This document shows, in pieces, positions 1 through 8,361 of a DNA stretch of 64,000 nt. The stretch comes from Myxococcales bacterium (GTDB taxonomy: Bacteria; Myxococcota_A; UBA9042; UBA3505). Position numbers and translations under genes: made by a program. The notes under the pieces were generated by a model that made no database searches, was not told where the DNA came from, and saw only the letters and a list, made by a program, of their open reading frames with translations. Each line of letters starts with the position of its first letter. Positions within the stretch are counted from its first letter, which is position 1. The DNA lies in contig PBVT01000047.1 in assembly GCA_002728755.1 (NCBI GenBank), positions 124,001 to 188,000 of the forward strand. Direction: 5' to 3'.

Positions 1-789
1 ATCCGGGCTCATCAGCGAAAGATCCAACGAATGGTGAATCTGGATCTTGGAAAAGAGCTCCTCGAGAAAGAGCTCCGACGTTATGGGAAATCCCTTAATA
101 AGATAACGAAGAGCAAAACCATCGATAAAGCGGTCAAGGCACTTGGGTTCCAAGAAAAAGATGACATGCTCGCCGCAATTGGAGCCCAGCGGATTCAAGC
201 CAGTAGCACGATTCGCTACTTATTAACGATAGAGGAACGAGAGGCTGCCGGAGATAAGGACGGAACTCCGGCCGATGGCGACAAAGAAAACCTGGGCATT
301 GTAGAACGATTAGCCGAAACGTTCCGTCGGCGCCTCACCAAACAACGATCTGGTATCAAGGTCGACGGTATGTCGGACATCCTCGTTCGCACAGCCAAAT
401 GCTGCCAACCAGTACCTGGAGATCGCATCACAGGATATGTGACAACCACCCAGGGGGTGTCGATTCACGCAATGGACTGCCCCAATATAAAGACCGCAGA
501 CCCCGACCGGATGGTTGAGACATACTGGGATCATCAGAACACAGACCCCTATCCCACTTGGGTTCGAGTCATCAGTGAAAACACCCACGGAAAACTGGCG
601 GATATGAGCCAGGTCTTCAGCCAGAAGAAGATCAACATATTGAACGCGGCCTGTAATGCCAGCCGTACCGATATGGCGGTGAGCGACTTTGAGATTGTAG
701 TACAGGATGCAGAGCAGCTTGAACTGGCAATCGCATCTCTCCGACGACTGCCTGGAGTCGTTTCAGTGGAACGCCTACGTCCGGCCTAG
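1..789 (+). CDS. rsh: RelA/SpoT homologue, C-terminal part (5' truncated by window)
   Basis: The frame is open from base 1 (IRAHQRKIQR, then MVNLDLG...), so the start and the (p)ppGpp hydrolase/synthetase and most or all of the TGS domain lie outside the window. What remains is the C-terminal regulatory half of a long RSH protein: the helical segment with the family-typical 'GKELLEKELRRYGKSL', the CC/zinc-finger-type segment (AKCCQPVPGDRITGYVTT, then HAMDCPN) and a terminal ACT domain from about residue 180. Such proteins make and/or degrade the stringent-response alarmone, and this half senses the ribosome or other signals. Whether the enzyme is RelA-like or bifunctional Spo/Rel cannot be told from this part. 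The next gene follows after 45 bases. Confidence 0.93.
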   Translation: MRAHQRKIQRMVNLDLGKELLEKELRRYGKSLNKITKSKTIDKAVKALGFQEKDDMLAAIGAQRIQASSTIRYLLTIEEREAAGDKDGTPADGDKENLGIVERLAETFRRRLTKQRSGIKVDGMSDILVRTAKCCQPVPGDRITGYVTTTQGVSIHAMDCPNIKTADPDRMVETYWDHQNTDPYPTWVRVISENTHGKLADMSQVFSQKKINILNAACNASRTDMAVSDFEIVVQDAEQLELAIASLRRLPGVVSVERLRPA

Positions 790-834
790 ATTGGAACTTG
801 ACCCACAGTGCAGGACATCGCATGGTGACAGGCC

Positions 835-1086
835 ATGGCAAAGAAACCGAAACCAAAGCAAGCCAGTAAAGTGAACACTGGGCCTTCCGGGGTCTGGGGT
901 GAGCTACTTGAACAAGGACGCTACAACATTATGCGGCAGAAGCTGCATTCCGGTAGCGACAAGGAACGACTGGATCCTGGCACCAAAGAGCGCCTGGAAC
1001 GCCTAACCCGACTCGATTCAGTGGAGATGTCACTCGCTGGAATGACTTTGGCGTTAATTGCTGTCGTCTATTATTTGTCTGTCTAA
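835..1086 (+). CDS. Small hypothetical protein with C-terminal membrane anchor
   Basis: An 83-residue protein that I cannot assign to a family. The N-terminus is Lys-rich (MAKKPKPKQASK), the middle is charged and probably helical, and residues about 63-81 form one hydrophobic segment (MSLAGMTLALIAVVYYLSV) at the extreme C-terminus, so it looks like a tail-anchored inner-membrane protein. The ATG follows a GACAGG Shine-Dalgarno-like stretch. It sits between the stringent-response gene and two ABC exporter genes in the same direction, 28 bases before the first exporter gene, so co-transcription is likely. Function unknown. Confidence 0.6.
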   Translation: MAKKPKPKQASKVNTGPSGVWGELLEQGRYNIMRQKLHSGSDKERLDPGTKERLERLTRLDSVEMSLAGMTLALIAVVYYLSV

Positions 1087-1114
1087 ACACACTTCGAAGA
1101 GTCGAGGTTAGAGC

Positions 1115-2929
1115 ATGCCGGATACGCACCCATCGGATGTTTCGGTGCACCCGGCCCGCCTCATATGGACGTTCCTGCGCCGCTACGGAAAACCGTATCG
1201 GCTCTATTATGCTCTCGGTTTTGTGGCTCTTTTCGCAACCAACGCCATTGCGATATTGATTCCACGACAGTTCGAGGCTGCCGTAGATATCCTTCACGGA
1301 GCAGCCCCCGGCGTTACGGTCAGCGTCACCGAACCCGTCCTCAACATACTCGTTCTGGCCCTCGCACTGGTCGTGATTCGAACCCTCTCGCGTGTACTAT
1401 TCTTCAACCCGGGCCGCGCCATCGAACGCGACCTCCGGAACGACATCTTCCGATGGTACCTCGGCCAAAAAATGGAATGGTATCAGGGGCGTAATACGGG
1501 GGATTTGATCACACGAGCGACCCATGACGTGCTGGCCGTCCGCGCCCTGGTGGGCTACGCCTTCTTGCAGGCGGCCAATATGGTGATTCTGCTCTCGTTG
1601 GTCCTCTCGCAGATGGTGTCCATCTCACCCGTTGTTACCGCATACGCGGTCTTACCATTGGCCATCGGCATGATCGTACTTCGATTGGCCATATCACGCC
1701 TACTGGTCCTTAGTCGCGAGGCTCTAACGCAACTTGGCCTGATGGAGCAACAGGTCTTGGAAGGACTTAAAGGCGTGCGCATCGTCCGAGATTTCGGCGC
1801 CTCATCGCTGGTACATGACCGATTCGAGACGATCAATAACGAGCTCCTTACAATCCGCCTGAAAATCACTCGAATCGCAGCGTTTCTCCTTCCCATCATT
1901 CGAGTGGCAGGCCATATTGCGATCGGAATTCTACTTTGCTGGGGTGCCTTCCTGGTTCGTTCGGAGGAACTGCCAGCAGGGGAAATAGCAGCCTATATTG
2001 CCTACCTCTCCATGTTGATCGGTGTTCTATTTTCGGCCGGATGGATGTTGAATGCTCTACAGCGTGGGCTGGTCTCTCTACGGCGAATCGTCGCTGTTAT
2101 GCCCCTCGACGTACCACTTGAGCACCCCAATCAGGCTTCTGACCCGGTGGACGAGGAGCTCCCCGGCTCCGTACGCATTGATGGCTTGTGTCTACAACGA
2201 GATGAGCATTCCATACTGAAAGATATTTCTTTCCACCTGAAGGAAGGGCAGCATCTTGGGATTCTGGGTACAGTTGGGAGTGGAAAAACCAGCCTGGCCA
2301 ACATTCTCTCCGGTCTCCTTGCGCCGACCTCTGGAACCGTAGAGATCGGAGGAGGCCGTCTGGATTCCGCCCACCCCGAGCGGATCTGGAAACGGGTACG
2401 ATTAGTTCCCGACGTCCCCTTTCTCTTTACTCGAACGCTAGCTGAAAACGTCGGCTTTTCGTCGCCCCCCGAAGATCTGGACCGTGAGAAGATCCGTCGC
2501 TCCCTCTATATCGCCGGCTTTGATGTCAATGCAGAGGGCTTATCGGAAGGGCTCGACACCCTTGTGGGAGAGAAAGGGATCGCGCTCAGTGGTGGGCAGA
2601 AACAAAGGATTACTCTAGCACGAGCCCTATATGATCCCGGCGAGATCTTGATTCTAGACGATGTCCTCTCGGCCGTTGACCACCGCGCGGAACAAAACAT
2701 ACTGACTCGCCTCCACGAGTGGCGAAGCTCGACGCCCTGTACCTTAATCAACATCTCCAACCGCGTCAGCGCCCTACAAGATGCCGACCATGTGCTCGTA
2801 CTTCACCAGGGGCGAATCGAAGAGAGCGGTACCCCGGCTGAACTCCTGAAGAATGACGGGCTATACGCGCGCACCTACCGACTGCAGGCAGCATTACAAA
2901 AATCACAGGACGAAGAGGGTACGTCATGA
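1115..2929 (+). CDS. ABC exporter half-transporter, subunit 1 (degenerate ATPase site)
   Basis: A 604-residue protein with an N-terminal six-helix exporter membrane domain (about residues 15-320) and a C-terminal ATPase domain. Walker A (GTVGSGKTS, about residue 384) and signature LSGGQKQR (about 490) are canonical. Walker B reads ILILDDVLSAVD (about 512), so the catalytic Glu is Asp, and the H-loop reads NISNRVSAL (about 545), so the switch His is Asn. Its stop overlaps the ATG of the next exporter gene (ATGA). Read with its partner, this is the subunit carrying the degenerate nucleotide site of a heterodimeric exporter of the TM287/288 or BmrCD kind. The substrate (lipid, drug or peptide) cannot be read from sequence. 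Confidence 0.9.
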   Translation: MPDTHPSDVSVHPARLIWTFLRRYGKPYRLYYALGFVALFATNAIAILIPRQFEAAVDILHGAAPGVTVSVTEPVLNILVLALALVVIRTLSRVLFFNPGRAIERDLRNDIFRWYLGQKMEWYQGRNTGDLITRATHDVLAVRALVGYAFLQAANMVILLSLVLSQMVSISPVVTAYAVLPLAIGMIVLRLAISRLLVLSREALTQLGLMEQQVLEGLKGVRIVRDFGASSLVHDRFETINNELLTIRLKITRIAAFLLPIIRVAGHIAIGILLCWGAFLVRSEELPAGEIAAYIAYLSMLIGVLFSAGWMLNALQRGLVSLRRIVAVMPLDVPLEHPNQASDPVDEELPGSVRIDGLCLQRDEHSILKDISFHLKEGQHLGILGTVGSGKTSLANILSGLLAPTSGTVEIGGGRLDSAHPERIWKRVRLVPDVPFLFTRTLAENVGFSSPPEDLDREKIRRSLYIAGFDVNAEGLSEGLDTLVGEKGIALSGGQKQRITLARALYDPGEILILDDVLSAVDHRAEQNILTRLHEWRSSTPCTLINISNRVSALQDADHVLVLHQGRIEESGTPAELLKNDGLYARTYRLQAALQKSQDEEGTS

Positions 2930-4701
2930 CCTCGTCGCCCGAACAAAAAAACATGCACGGTTTGCGCCTCTTCCTTCGCGCACTGCGCCCCTATCGGAAG
3001 GCGATCTTCATCGCGCTCTTTCTACTCCCATTTGGGCTGGCACTCCAGCTTCTTCAACCCTATCTCCTAAAAGTCGCTTTAGATGCGGGCATCGAAAAAG
3101 ACTCGGATCTTATGTTGTATATAGCGCTACTTCTGGTGGGTACCGTATTCGTCCAATACGGCATCGAATCTGTTCATAGCTATCTACTACAGAAGGCTGG
3201 TCATCAAGCTCTGACCGATGTCCGGTCCCAGATCTTTCGACATATCATGGCGCAGCGAACGGGCTTCTTTGACCGCCGCCCAGTTGGCTCCTTGTTGTCC
3301 CGGGTAACCAGCGACACGGAAGCGGTTGGTCAGACCTTCGCACTTGGGCTGGTCTCCATACTCGGTGATTTTCTGCTGGTGGTCGGGACCTTGGTAACCA
3401 TGTTCGTTCTACATGCAAAGATCACGGCCTACCTATTGTTGCTCGGCCCGATGATTTACATCGTAGTCCGCATCTTTAAACGTCTTCTACGCTCCTACGC
3501 GGATCGAATTCGTAAAGCGGTTGCACGGGTCAACAGTACCCTCGAGGAGAACATTACAGGGTTTAAGATTGTCCGCCTTCATCGTCGAGAAGCTACGAGT
3601 CGACGTGAATACGAAACCCTTACAGAGAATTATTACGGCTTGTATTACCGCTTCAACATTGCCGACGCGACCCTGTTCGCGATCATGGAATCACTCGCGG
3701 CCATAACAATCGGAGCGATCCTCTATTTTTCTACGCAACCGATTATCAGTGGTGCAATCACCATCGGCCTGGTTGTGGCTTTTGTAGATTACGCACAACG
3801 CACCTTCCGACCCATCAAGGAGATGAGCGGAAAACTGGCTGGACTGCAGAGTGGTTTCGCGGCCCTCGACCGTATGGCAGGAAGTCTCGGATATTCCGAG
3901 ACTATGCCTATTGCGGAAGAGCCATGGACCAACCCCAAGGGCGCACTTCACTTTGAGAATGTATCGTTTCGCTACGGGGAGACGAGTCCCCTTGTCTTAC
4001 GGGACGTCGACCTACAGATTCAGCCCGGAGAAATGATCGCCGTCGTCGGCCCTACGGGCAGCGGGAAAACAACCCTCGTAAACCTTCTAACACGTCATTA
4101 TAAGGCGACGTCTGGCCGTGTTCTGCTGGATGGACTTTTAATCGATGGTATTGACGACACCGATCTCAGAGAGGGACTTGGGGTTATTCGCCAGGATGTC
4201 TTCCTCTTCGAAGGTACCTTGTATGAAAACATTGCCCTTGGGCATGCAGATATATCCAGGGAACGGGTCGAGCAGGCCGTAATCGAGCTCGGCTTGAACA
4301 CGCTCCTGAAAACCGATGGAAATCTACTCGATCACCAAATCGAAGAAGGTGGACGGAATTTGTCTGCCGGTGAAGCACAACTGATCACACTGGCCCGCGT
4401 TTTTGTACGCAATCCAAGCATTGTCCTTTTAGACGAAGCCACAGCACGGATCGATTCCGTCACAGAATCCGTCCTGGCAACGGCCCTCGACCGATTGAAG
4501 AGAGGACGAACTGTTGTCGCGGTGGCCCATCGGCTCTCGACCGTCCAGTCCGCAGATCGAATCGTAGTCATGTGCGACGGACAAATCGAAGAAACGGGAA
4601 CCCATCGAGACCTGGTCCAACAGAACGGCCTATATGCCACTCTGTGGGAACAACGCTTTGACAGCGGGGCCCCACATAAAGAGTCGCTAGATAGCCTGTA
4701 G
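2926..4701 (+). CDS. ABC exporter half-transporter, subunit 2 (canonical ATPase site)
   Basis: A 591-residue membrane-ATPase fusion. The membrane domain covers about residues 20-320. Walker A is GPTGSGKTT (about 375), Walker B IVLLDEATARID (about 500, catalytic Glu present), and the H-loop VAVAHRLSTV (about 532, His present). The signature is atypical, LSAGEAQLITLAR (about 478), instead of LSGGQ. Coupled to the upstream gene by a 4-base ATGA overlap. In heterodimeric exporters the productive ATP site combines this subunit's Walker motifs with the partner's LSGGQ, which is exactly the complementarity seen here. Probably exports a hydrophobic compound or lipid across the inner membrane; substrate unknown. 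Confidence 0.92.
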   Translation: MTSSPEQKNMHGLRLFLRALRPYRKAIFIALFLLPFGLALQLLQPYLLKVALDAGIEKDSDLMLYIALLLVGTVFVQYGIESVHSYLLQKAGHQALTDVRSQIFRHIMAQRTGFFDRRPVGSLLSRVTSDTEAVGQTFALGLVSILGDFLLVVGTLVTMFVLHAKITAYLLLLGPMIYIVVRIFKRLLRSYADRIRKAVARVNSTLEENITGFKIVRLHRREATSRREYETLTENYYGLYYRFNIADATLFAIMESLAAITIGAILYFSTQPIISGAITIGLVVAFVDYAQRTFRPIKEMSGKLAGLQSGFAALDRMAGSLGYSETMPIAEEPWTNPKGALHFENVSFRYGETSPLVLRDVDLQIQPGEMIAVVGPTGSGKTTLVNLLTRHYKATSGRVLLDGLLIDGIDDTDLREGLGVIRQDVFLFEGTLYENIALGHADISRERVEQAVIELGLNTLLKTDGNLLDHQIEEGGRNLSAGEAQLITLARVFVRNPSIVLLDEATARIDSVTESVLATALDRLKRGRTVVAVAHRLSTVQSADRIVVMCDGQIEETGTHRDLVQQNGLYATLWEQRFDSGAPHKESLDSL

Positions 4702-4797
4702 GGGCTCGATCGGCACAACCATTGCATTCACGTGTTGCGTAGCGGGGCAGCTATGCCCTAGCATAGGCACCACGCGCTCTCTAGACCGAGGTCAATA

Positions 4798-5613
4798 ATG
4801 TTCGATCCCAGCATGCAACGTCAGTCCAATCGCATCTTTGGAGCAGTGATTGGAATCGTCGTGGACAATAAGGATCCCGAAGGACGCTACCGGGTGAAAG
4901 TAAAGTTCCCCTGGATTCGAGAATCCTCCGTGAAATATACCAACGAGCCGGACTCCTCGGATTTCCGGTCGAGCTGGGCGCGTATCACCACTCCTCTGGC
5001 GGGTTCGCGAGACGGTGAAGCTCGTGGCTTCTTCTTTCTACCCGAGGTCGACGACGAAGTTCTGGTCATGTTTGAGCTCGGTGATATTCGACGCCCGGTA
5101 GTTGTCGGCAACCTATTTAATGGCGTCGATAAAGCCTACCATGACAACAATGCGCAGCTCGGGGCGAATAATTATCGCTCGTTCCGCTCTCGTTCGGGTC
5201 ATATGATCGTTTTCCATGACGACGATGCCGCCGGGCAGGAACGAATCATCATAGAAACCAAGGTGCCAAACACCGATGTAGAAGTCGATCCCATGGAGCG
5301 GCAAGGACATACCATCGTCCTTGATCACAGCACTGAGGCCGAGAAGATCCAAATCTACGACAGCAAAAAAGAGAACTACGTCCTCATCGATTCCACCAAT
5401 AACAAGATATCGGTCGTCAGCGAACAAGGTGATATCACCCTATCCGCTCCACTCGGTACCGTACGTATCGAATGTGCCAGCCTTCATACCGAGTCCACCG
5501 GTAATACCAGCATGGAAGCCGGTATGAATATGAAGATGGAAGCCGGTACAAATATGGATCTGGAAGCCGGTGGTGTGCTCACCGAAGTCGCCTCCAAAAT
5601 CAAGCTCAATTGA
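4798..5613 (+). CDS. gp5/VgrG-type spike protein with OB fold and octapeptide beta-helix tail
   Basis: A 271-residue protein resembling the OB-fold region of phage gp5 / baseplate protein V / VgrG. Residues about 15-110 contain the typical start (GAVIGIVVDNKDPEGRYRVK), 'SSWARITTPLAG', and 'VDDEVLVMFELGDIRRPVVVG' leading to an NLFNG turn. The segment after about 120 (RSRSGHMIVFHDDD) and a beta-rich region lead into octad repeats (MEAGMNMK, MEAGTNMD, LEAGG) like the triple-stranded beta-helix of gp5. Short for VgrG, as the gp27-like N-terminal half is missing; similar in size to spikes of extracellular contractile injection systems. No sheath, tube, baseplate or AAA genes are nearby, so it is an orphan here. 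A GAGGT ribosome site precedes the ATG. Confidence 0.82.
   Translation: MFDPSMQRQSNRIFGAVIGIVVDNKDPEGRYRVKVKFPWIRESSVKYTNEPDSSDFRSSWARITTPLAGSRDGEARGFFFLPEVDDEVLVMFELGDIRRPVVVGNLFNGVDKAYHDNNAQLGANNYRSFRSRSGHMIVFHDDDAAGQERIIIETKVPNTDVEVDPMERQGHTIVLDHSTEAEKIQIYDSKKENYVLIDSTNNKISVVSEQGDITLSAPLGTVRIECASLHTESTGNTSMEAGMNMKMEAGTNMDLEAGGVLTEVASKIKLN
5512..5574 (+). repeat. 24-bp in-frame tandem repeat encoding beta-helix octads
   Basis: Two full copies and one partial copy of a 24-base unit inside the spike gene, starting at 5512, 5536 and 5560. Each begins ATGGAAGCCGG or CTGGAAGCCGG and encodes (M/L)EAG-x-N-M-x. The eight-residue period matches the octapeptide period known for the gp5 needle. The near-identical DNA suggests recent unit duplication. 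Confidence 0.8.
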
Positions 5614-5774
5614 TTCGAGTCCTGGTGCTTTAAATTCCACCTAACCGGGCTGGTATACAAACAAAACCACGCAAACGGTTGACCCCCCGGAGATGCTCTG
5701 GTACACGTCGCGCCCCTCCGCCTCTTTAGGCTCGGGATTTATAGATTATTTTATTCGCGCACGAGGCGTTGCAA

Positions 5775-6209
5775 TTGTCTACTATAGCACCATTCCTATA
5801 TCTAGGTGTCTCAGACAGTCCAAACACAGGACAGGGAGCCGATCCTTTAAGCGGCTTTCAAAACCCTTCTGCGGGTGAGCAGGGGATTCCGGTTACGCCG
5901 GGAGCCGGCGGACCGACCACAGCCCCTCCGCCTCCCAAAAAACCCAGTACGATGACTCCGCTCCTCCTGCTGGTAGTAATTTTCGCGATATTTTATTTCG
6001 TGGGGATTCGACCGCAGCAGAAACAAGCCAAGAAACATCGTGAATTGGTGAAATCTCTCGGCGTGGGAGACGAGGTCATCACGAGTGCAGGCATACTGGG
6101 TCGTATTACGAAGATCGATGGTGAAATCATGACCGTCGAAGTAGACAAGAATACGCGAATCCGAATTTTGAAGAGCCACGCCAACACGAAACAAGTCGAA
6201 AGCGAATAA
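5775..6209 (+). CDS. yajC: Preprotein translocase accessory subunit YajC
   Basis: A protein of about 144 residues. One hydrophobic helix (about residues 62-78, MTPLLLLVVIFAIFYFVGI) is followed by the YajC hallmark RPQQKQAKKH and a small beta domain (LGVGDEVITSAGILGRITKIDGE). It carries a Pro/Gly-rich N-terminal extension of about 55 residues absent from the 110-residue E. coli protein. Start choice: TTG at 5775 lies 8 bases after a CGAGG site; an in-frame TTG at 5769 is only 2 bases from that site and less likely. It forms the first gene of a yajC-secD-secF operon, whose products assist SecYEG by using the proton motive force to pull or release proteins on the periplasmic side. Confidence 0.93.
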   Translation: MSTIAPFLYLGVSDSPNTGQGADPLSGFQNPSAGEQGIPVTPGAGGPTTAPPPPKKPSTMTPLLLLVVIFAIFYFVGIRPQQKQAKKHRELVKSLGVGDEVITSAGILGRITKIDGEIMTVEVDKNTRIRILKSHANTKQVESE

Positions 6210-6251
6210 ACGCGACGTACTCTAGTCACGTGACGTCAGGAGAACAGATCG

Positions 6252-8330
6252 ATGGAGAAAAAGGGTCGATTCAAGCGAGCGCTGCTCTTTCTGGGCACCG
6301 TCTTTGCCATCCTCTACATCATCCCAACCTTCATACCCAAGGGAGCTATAGACGAAAAGAACCCTGATGGTGTGGAACGGCTTCCTAGCTGGTACGCCAA
6401 CATCTTCTCGAGTCGCCTCGGCTTTGGGCTCGACCTCGCCGGAGGTCTAGAGCTGAAATACTCGGTGGATTACCAGACAGCCATGCGTAAAAACGTGGAG
6501 CGATGGAACGAAGATCTTCAATATGATCTGGTAGGCCGCCTGGTCGAGCAGGACAATAAGGGGTTGGATCCAGCGAACCAGAAGAACGCCAAGAAATTTA
6601 CGGATCTGGAACGCAAGGCCTACTTCTCTGCAGGCGACACGCAACGTTTTACGAGTCGAGTGCTTTCTTTCCGCGCAATGCGTATCACCTTTGTCGGCCC
6701 CAAAGCTGCCGAAGACCAGAAGCTCCTCAACACCGAATTCATTCGTAAGAATGTCCATGAGGATGCGGTACTCAAGGCCAAAGGCAACAACACTTTTGAC
6801 ATCGCACTTCCCATCAAGATTGTTCGTAAGATGAGAAAAGAGATGGTTTCCCAAACACTGGAAACCATTCGGCGCCGTGTTGAGAGCTCTGGCCTTGTAG
6901 AACCAGATGTCCGTGCTGCAGGTGCTACACAGATTGATATTCAGATGCCGGGTATCTCCGCCTCGAAGAAGCAAGAGATGCGTCAGGTACTGGGTCAAAC
7001 TGCCGAACTAACCTTCCGAATTGTCGATGACACCGATACCACTATCTTCTCTGGCATCAAGGGAGATGTAGAGGCATATAGTGATTGTTATGGAGTCACT
7101 ACGGACCAATGCGCACAGATCAAGAATCTAAAGGCAGAGGCCGCGAACAATCGTCGGATCGGTAATATCCAGGCCGTTAAGACGGCGGATGCCCAGATTG
7201 AAACGATTCAAGGAAACCGAAAACGAAAGCCAACCATTAAATGGTGTGGCCCCAACGTATCTGGCTGCTTCCAGAATGAATATTATGTTCGTGCCGATAC
7301 CAAATCGGAACTTGAAGGGTTCGTTCTTAACGTTCTGGTCTCCCAAAATAAGATCCCGGCAGACCATATCGTTGGCTACGAAGAATACGTCGAGCGCCGC
7401 TACGATGGGAAAAAGGTCGGGAAAAAGAAATGGCGAACCCATTATCTATTCCGTCGCGTGCAAGTAAGCGGCGAACGCGTGAAGTCCTCCAAAGTTGGAT
7501 ATACCAGCTCTCAGGATCTGGATATCGGCGCCAACTGGCCGGTCGTACTCCTTACCTTTGACCGTCGTGGTGCGAAGCAATTCGATAAGGTAACGCAGAA
7601 GTTCGTGAAGAAACGTATGGCCATCATGCTTGATGACGTCGTGGAAAGTGACCCCGTACTTCAAGAGCGTATTAGTGGTGGTACCGCACGAATTACTCTT
7701 GGAAGCTCTGGCTCCCGTACCCAGACCCTTACGGAAGCCCGAACCATCGTCACCGTTCTTAACAATGGTGCCTACAAAGCACCTGTAAATAAGGTCGAAG
7801 ACAACGAAGTCGGTCCGACTCTGGGTCGAGACACCATCGAAGCCGGTGTAACCGCGATGGTTGTAGGTATGGGACTCGTCATCATATTCATGCTCATCTA
7901 CTACCGTATTGCAGGTGTCGTCGCGAACCTGGCCCTGCTCCTCAACGTGGCATATATCCTCGCAATCCTCGTTGCCTTTAACACACACCTAACCCTCCCC
8001 GGTATCGCGGGTATGTTGCTGACTGTCGGTATGGCAGTCGATGCGAACGTCATTATTAATGAACGCGTACGGGAAGAGCTCCGTGTAGGACGCAGCCTAC
8101 GAGCTGCCATTCAAACCGGTTACAGTCGCGCCTTCTGGACTGTTTTCGATGCCAATATCACAACAGCGCTGGCGGCCTGGATCCTGTTTCGGTTCACAAC
8201 CGGTACACTCCATAACTTCGCCGTCACTCTTCTGATTGGCGTTATTTGTTCCATGTTCACTGCGGTCTATGTCACACGTCGCGTCTTCGAATGGATGCTG
8301 AACCGTGGCCTGACCCAGATTCGATTCTAG
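6252..8330 (+). CDS. secD: Protein translocase subunit SecD
   Basis: A 692-residue SecD, longer than the roughly 615 of E. coli. It has an N-terminal membrane helix (about 10-28), the family motif GFGLDLAGGLELKY (about 57-70), a large periplasmic region, and five C-terminal helices with VGPTLG and AVDANVIINERVREEL. With SecF it forms an RND-like, proton-driven motor acting late in Sec export. Odd feature: residues about 270-345 are an expanded charged segment with four Cys (near 279, 287, 331 and 338), which in the periplasm could pair as disulfides. ATG preceded by CAGGAG. The secF start lies 31 bases downstream. Confidence 0.96.
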   Translation: MEKKGRFKRALLFLGTVFAILYIIPTFIPKGAIDEKNPDGVERLPSWYANIFSSRLGFGLDLAGGLELKYSVDYQTAMRKNVERWNEDLQYDLVGRLVEQDNKGLDPANQKNAKKFTDLERKAYFSAGDTQRFTSRVLSFRAMRITFVGPKAAEDQKLLNTEFIRKNVHEDAVLKAKGNNTFDIALPIKIVRKMRKEMVSQTLETIRRRVESSGLVEPDVRAAGATQIDIQMPGISASKKQEMRQVLGQTAELTFRIVDDTDTTIFSGIKGDVEAYSDCYGVTTDQCAQIKNLKAEAANNRRIGNIQAVKTADAQIETIQGNRKRKPTIKWCGPNVSGCFQNEYYVRADTKSELEGFVLNVLVSQNKIPADHIVGYEEYVERRYDGKKVGKKKWRTHYLFRRVQVSGERVKSSKVGYTSSQDLDIGANWPVVLLTFDRRGAKQFDKVTQKFVKKRMAIMLDDVVESDPVLQERISGGTARITLGSSGSRTQTLTEARTIVTVLNNGAYKAPVNKVEDNEVGPTLGRDTIEAGVTAMVVGMGLVIIFMLIYYRIAGVVANLALLLNVAYILAILVAFNTHLTLPGIAGMLLTVGMAVDANVIINERVREELRVGRSLRAAIQTGYSRAFWTVFDANITTALAAWILFRFTTGTLHNFAVTLLIGVICSMFTAVYVTRRVFEWMLNRGLTQIRF

Positions 8331-8361
8331 CGTTGATAAAACACTAGGGAGACACCGTACC

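Noticed and set aside
4751-4766. CTATGC-CCTA-GCATAG hairpin after the exporter genes
   Set aside because: Only 6 bp, no U-tract, and close to the next gene's ribosome site; too weak to call a terminator.
4798-5613. Prophage or full type VI secretion cluster around the spike gene
   Set aside because: Flanking genes are ordinary exporter and Sec genes; no other phage, sheath or T6SS component is present in the window.
5680-5708. TTGACC ... TACACG promoter-like pair before yajC
   Set aside because: Only three -10 matches; the A/T-rich block at 5738-5755 is a rival candidate, so neither is annotated.
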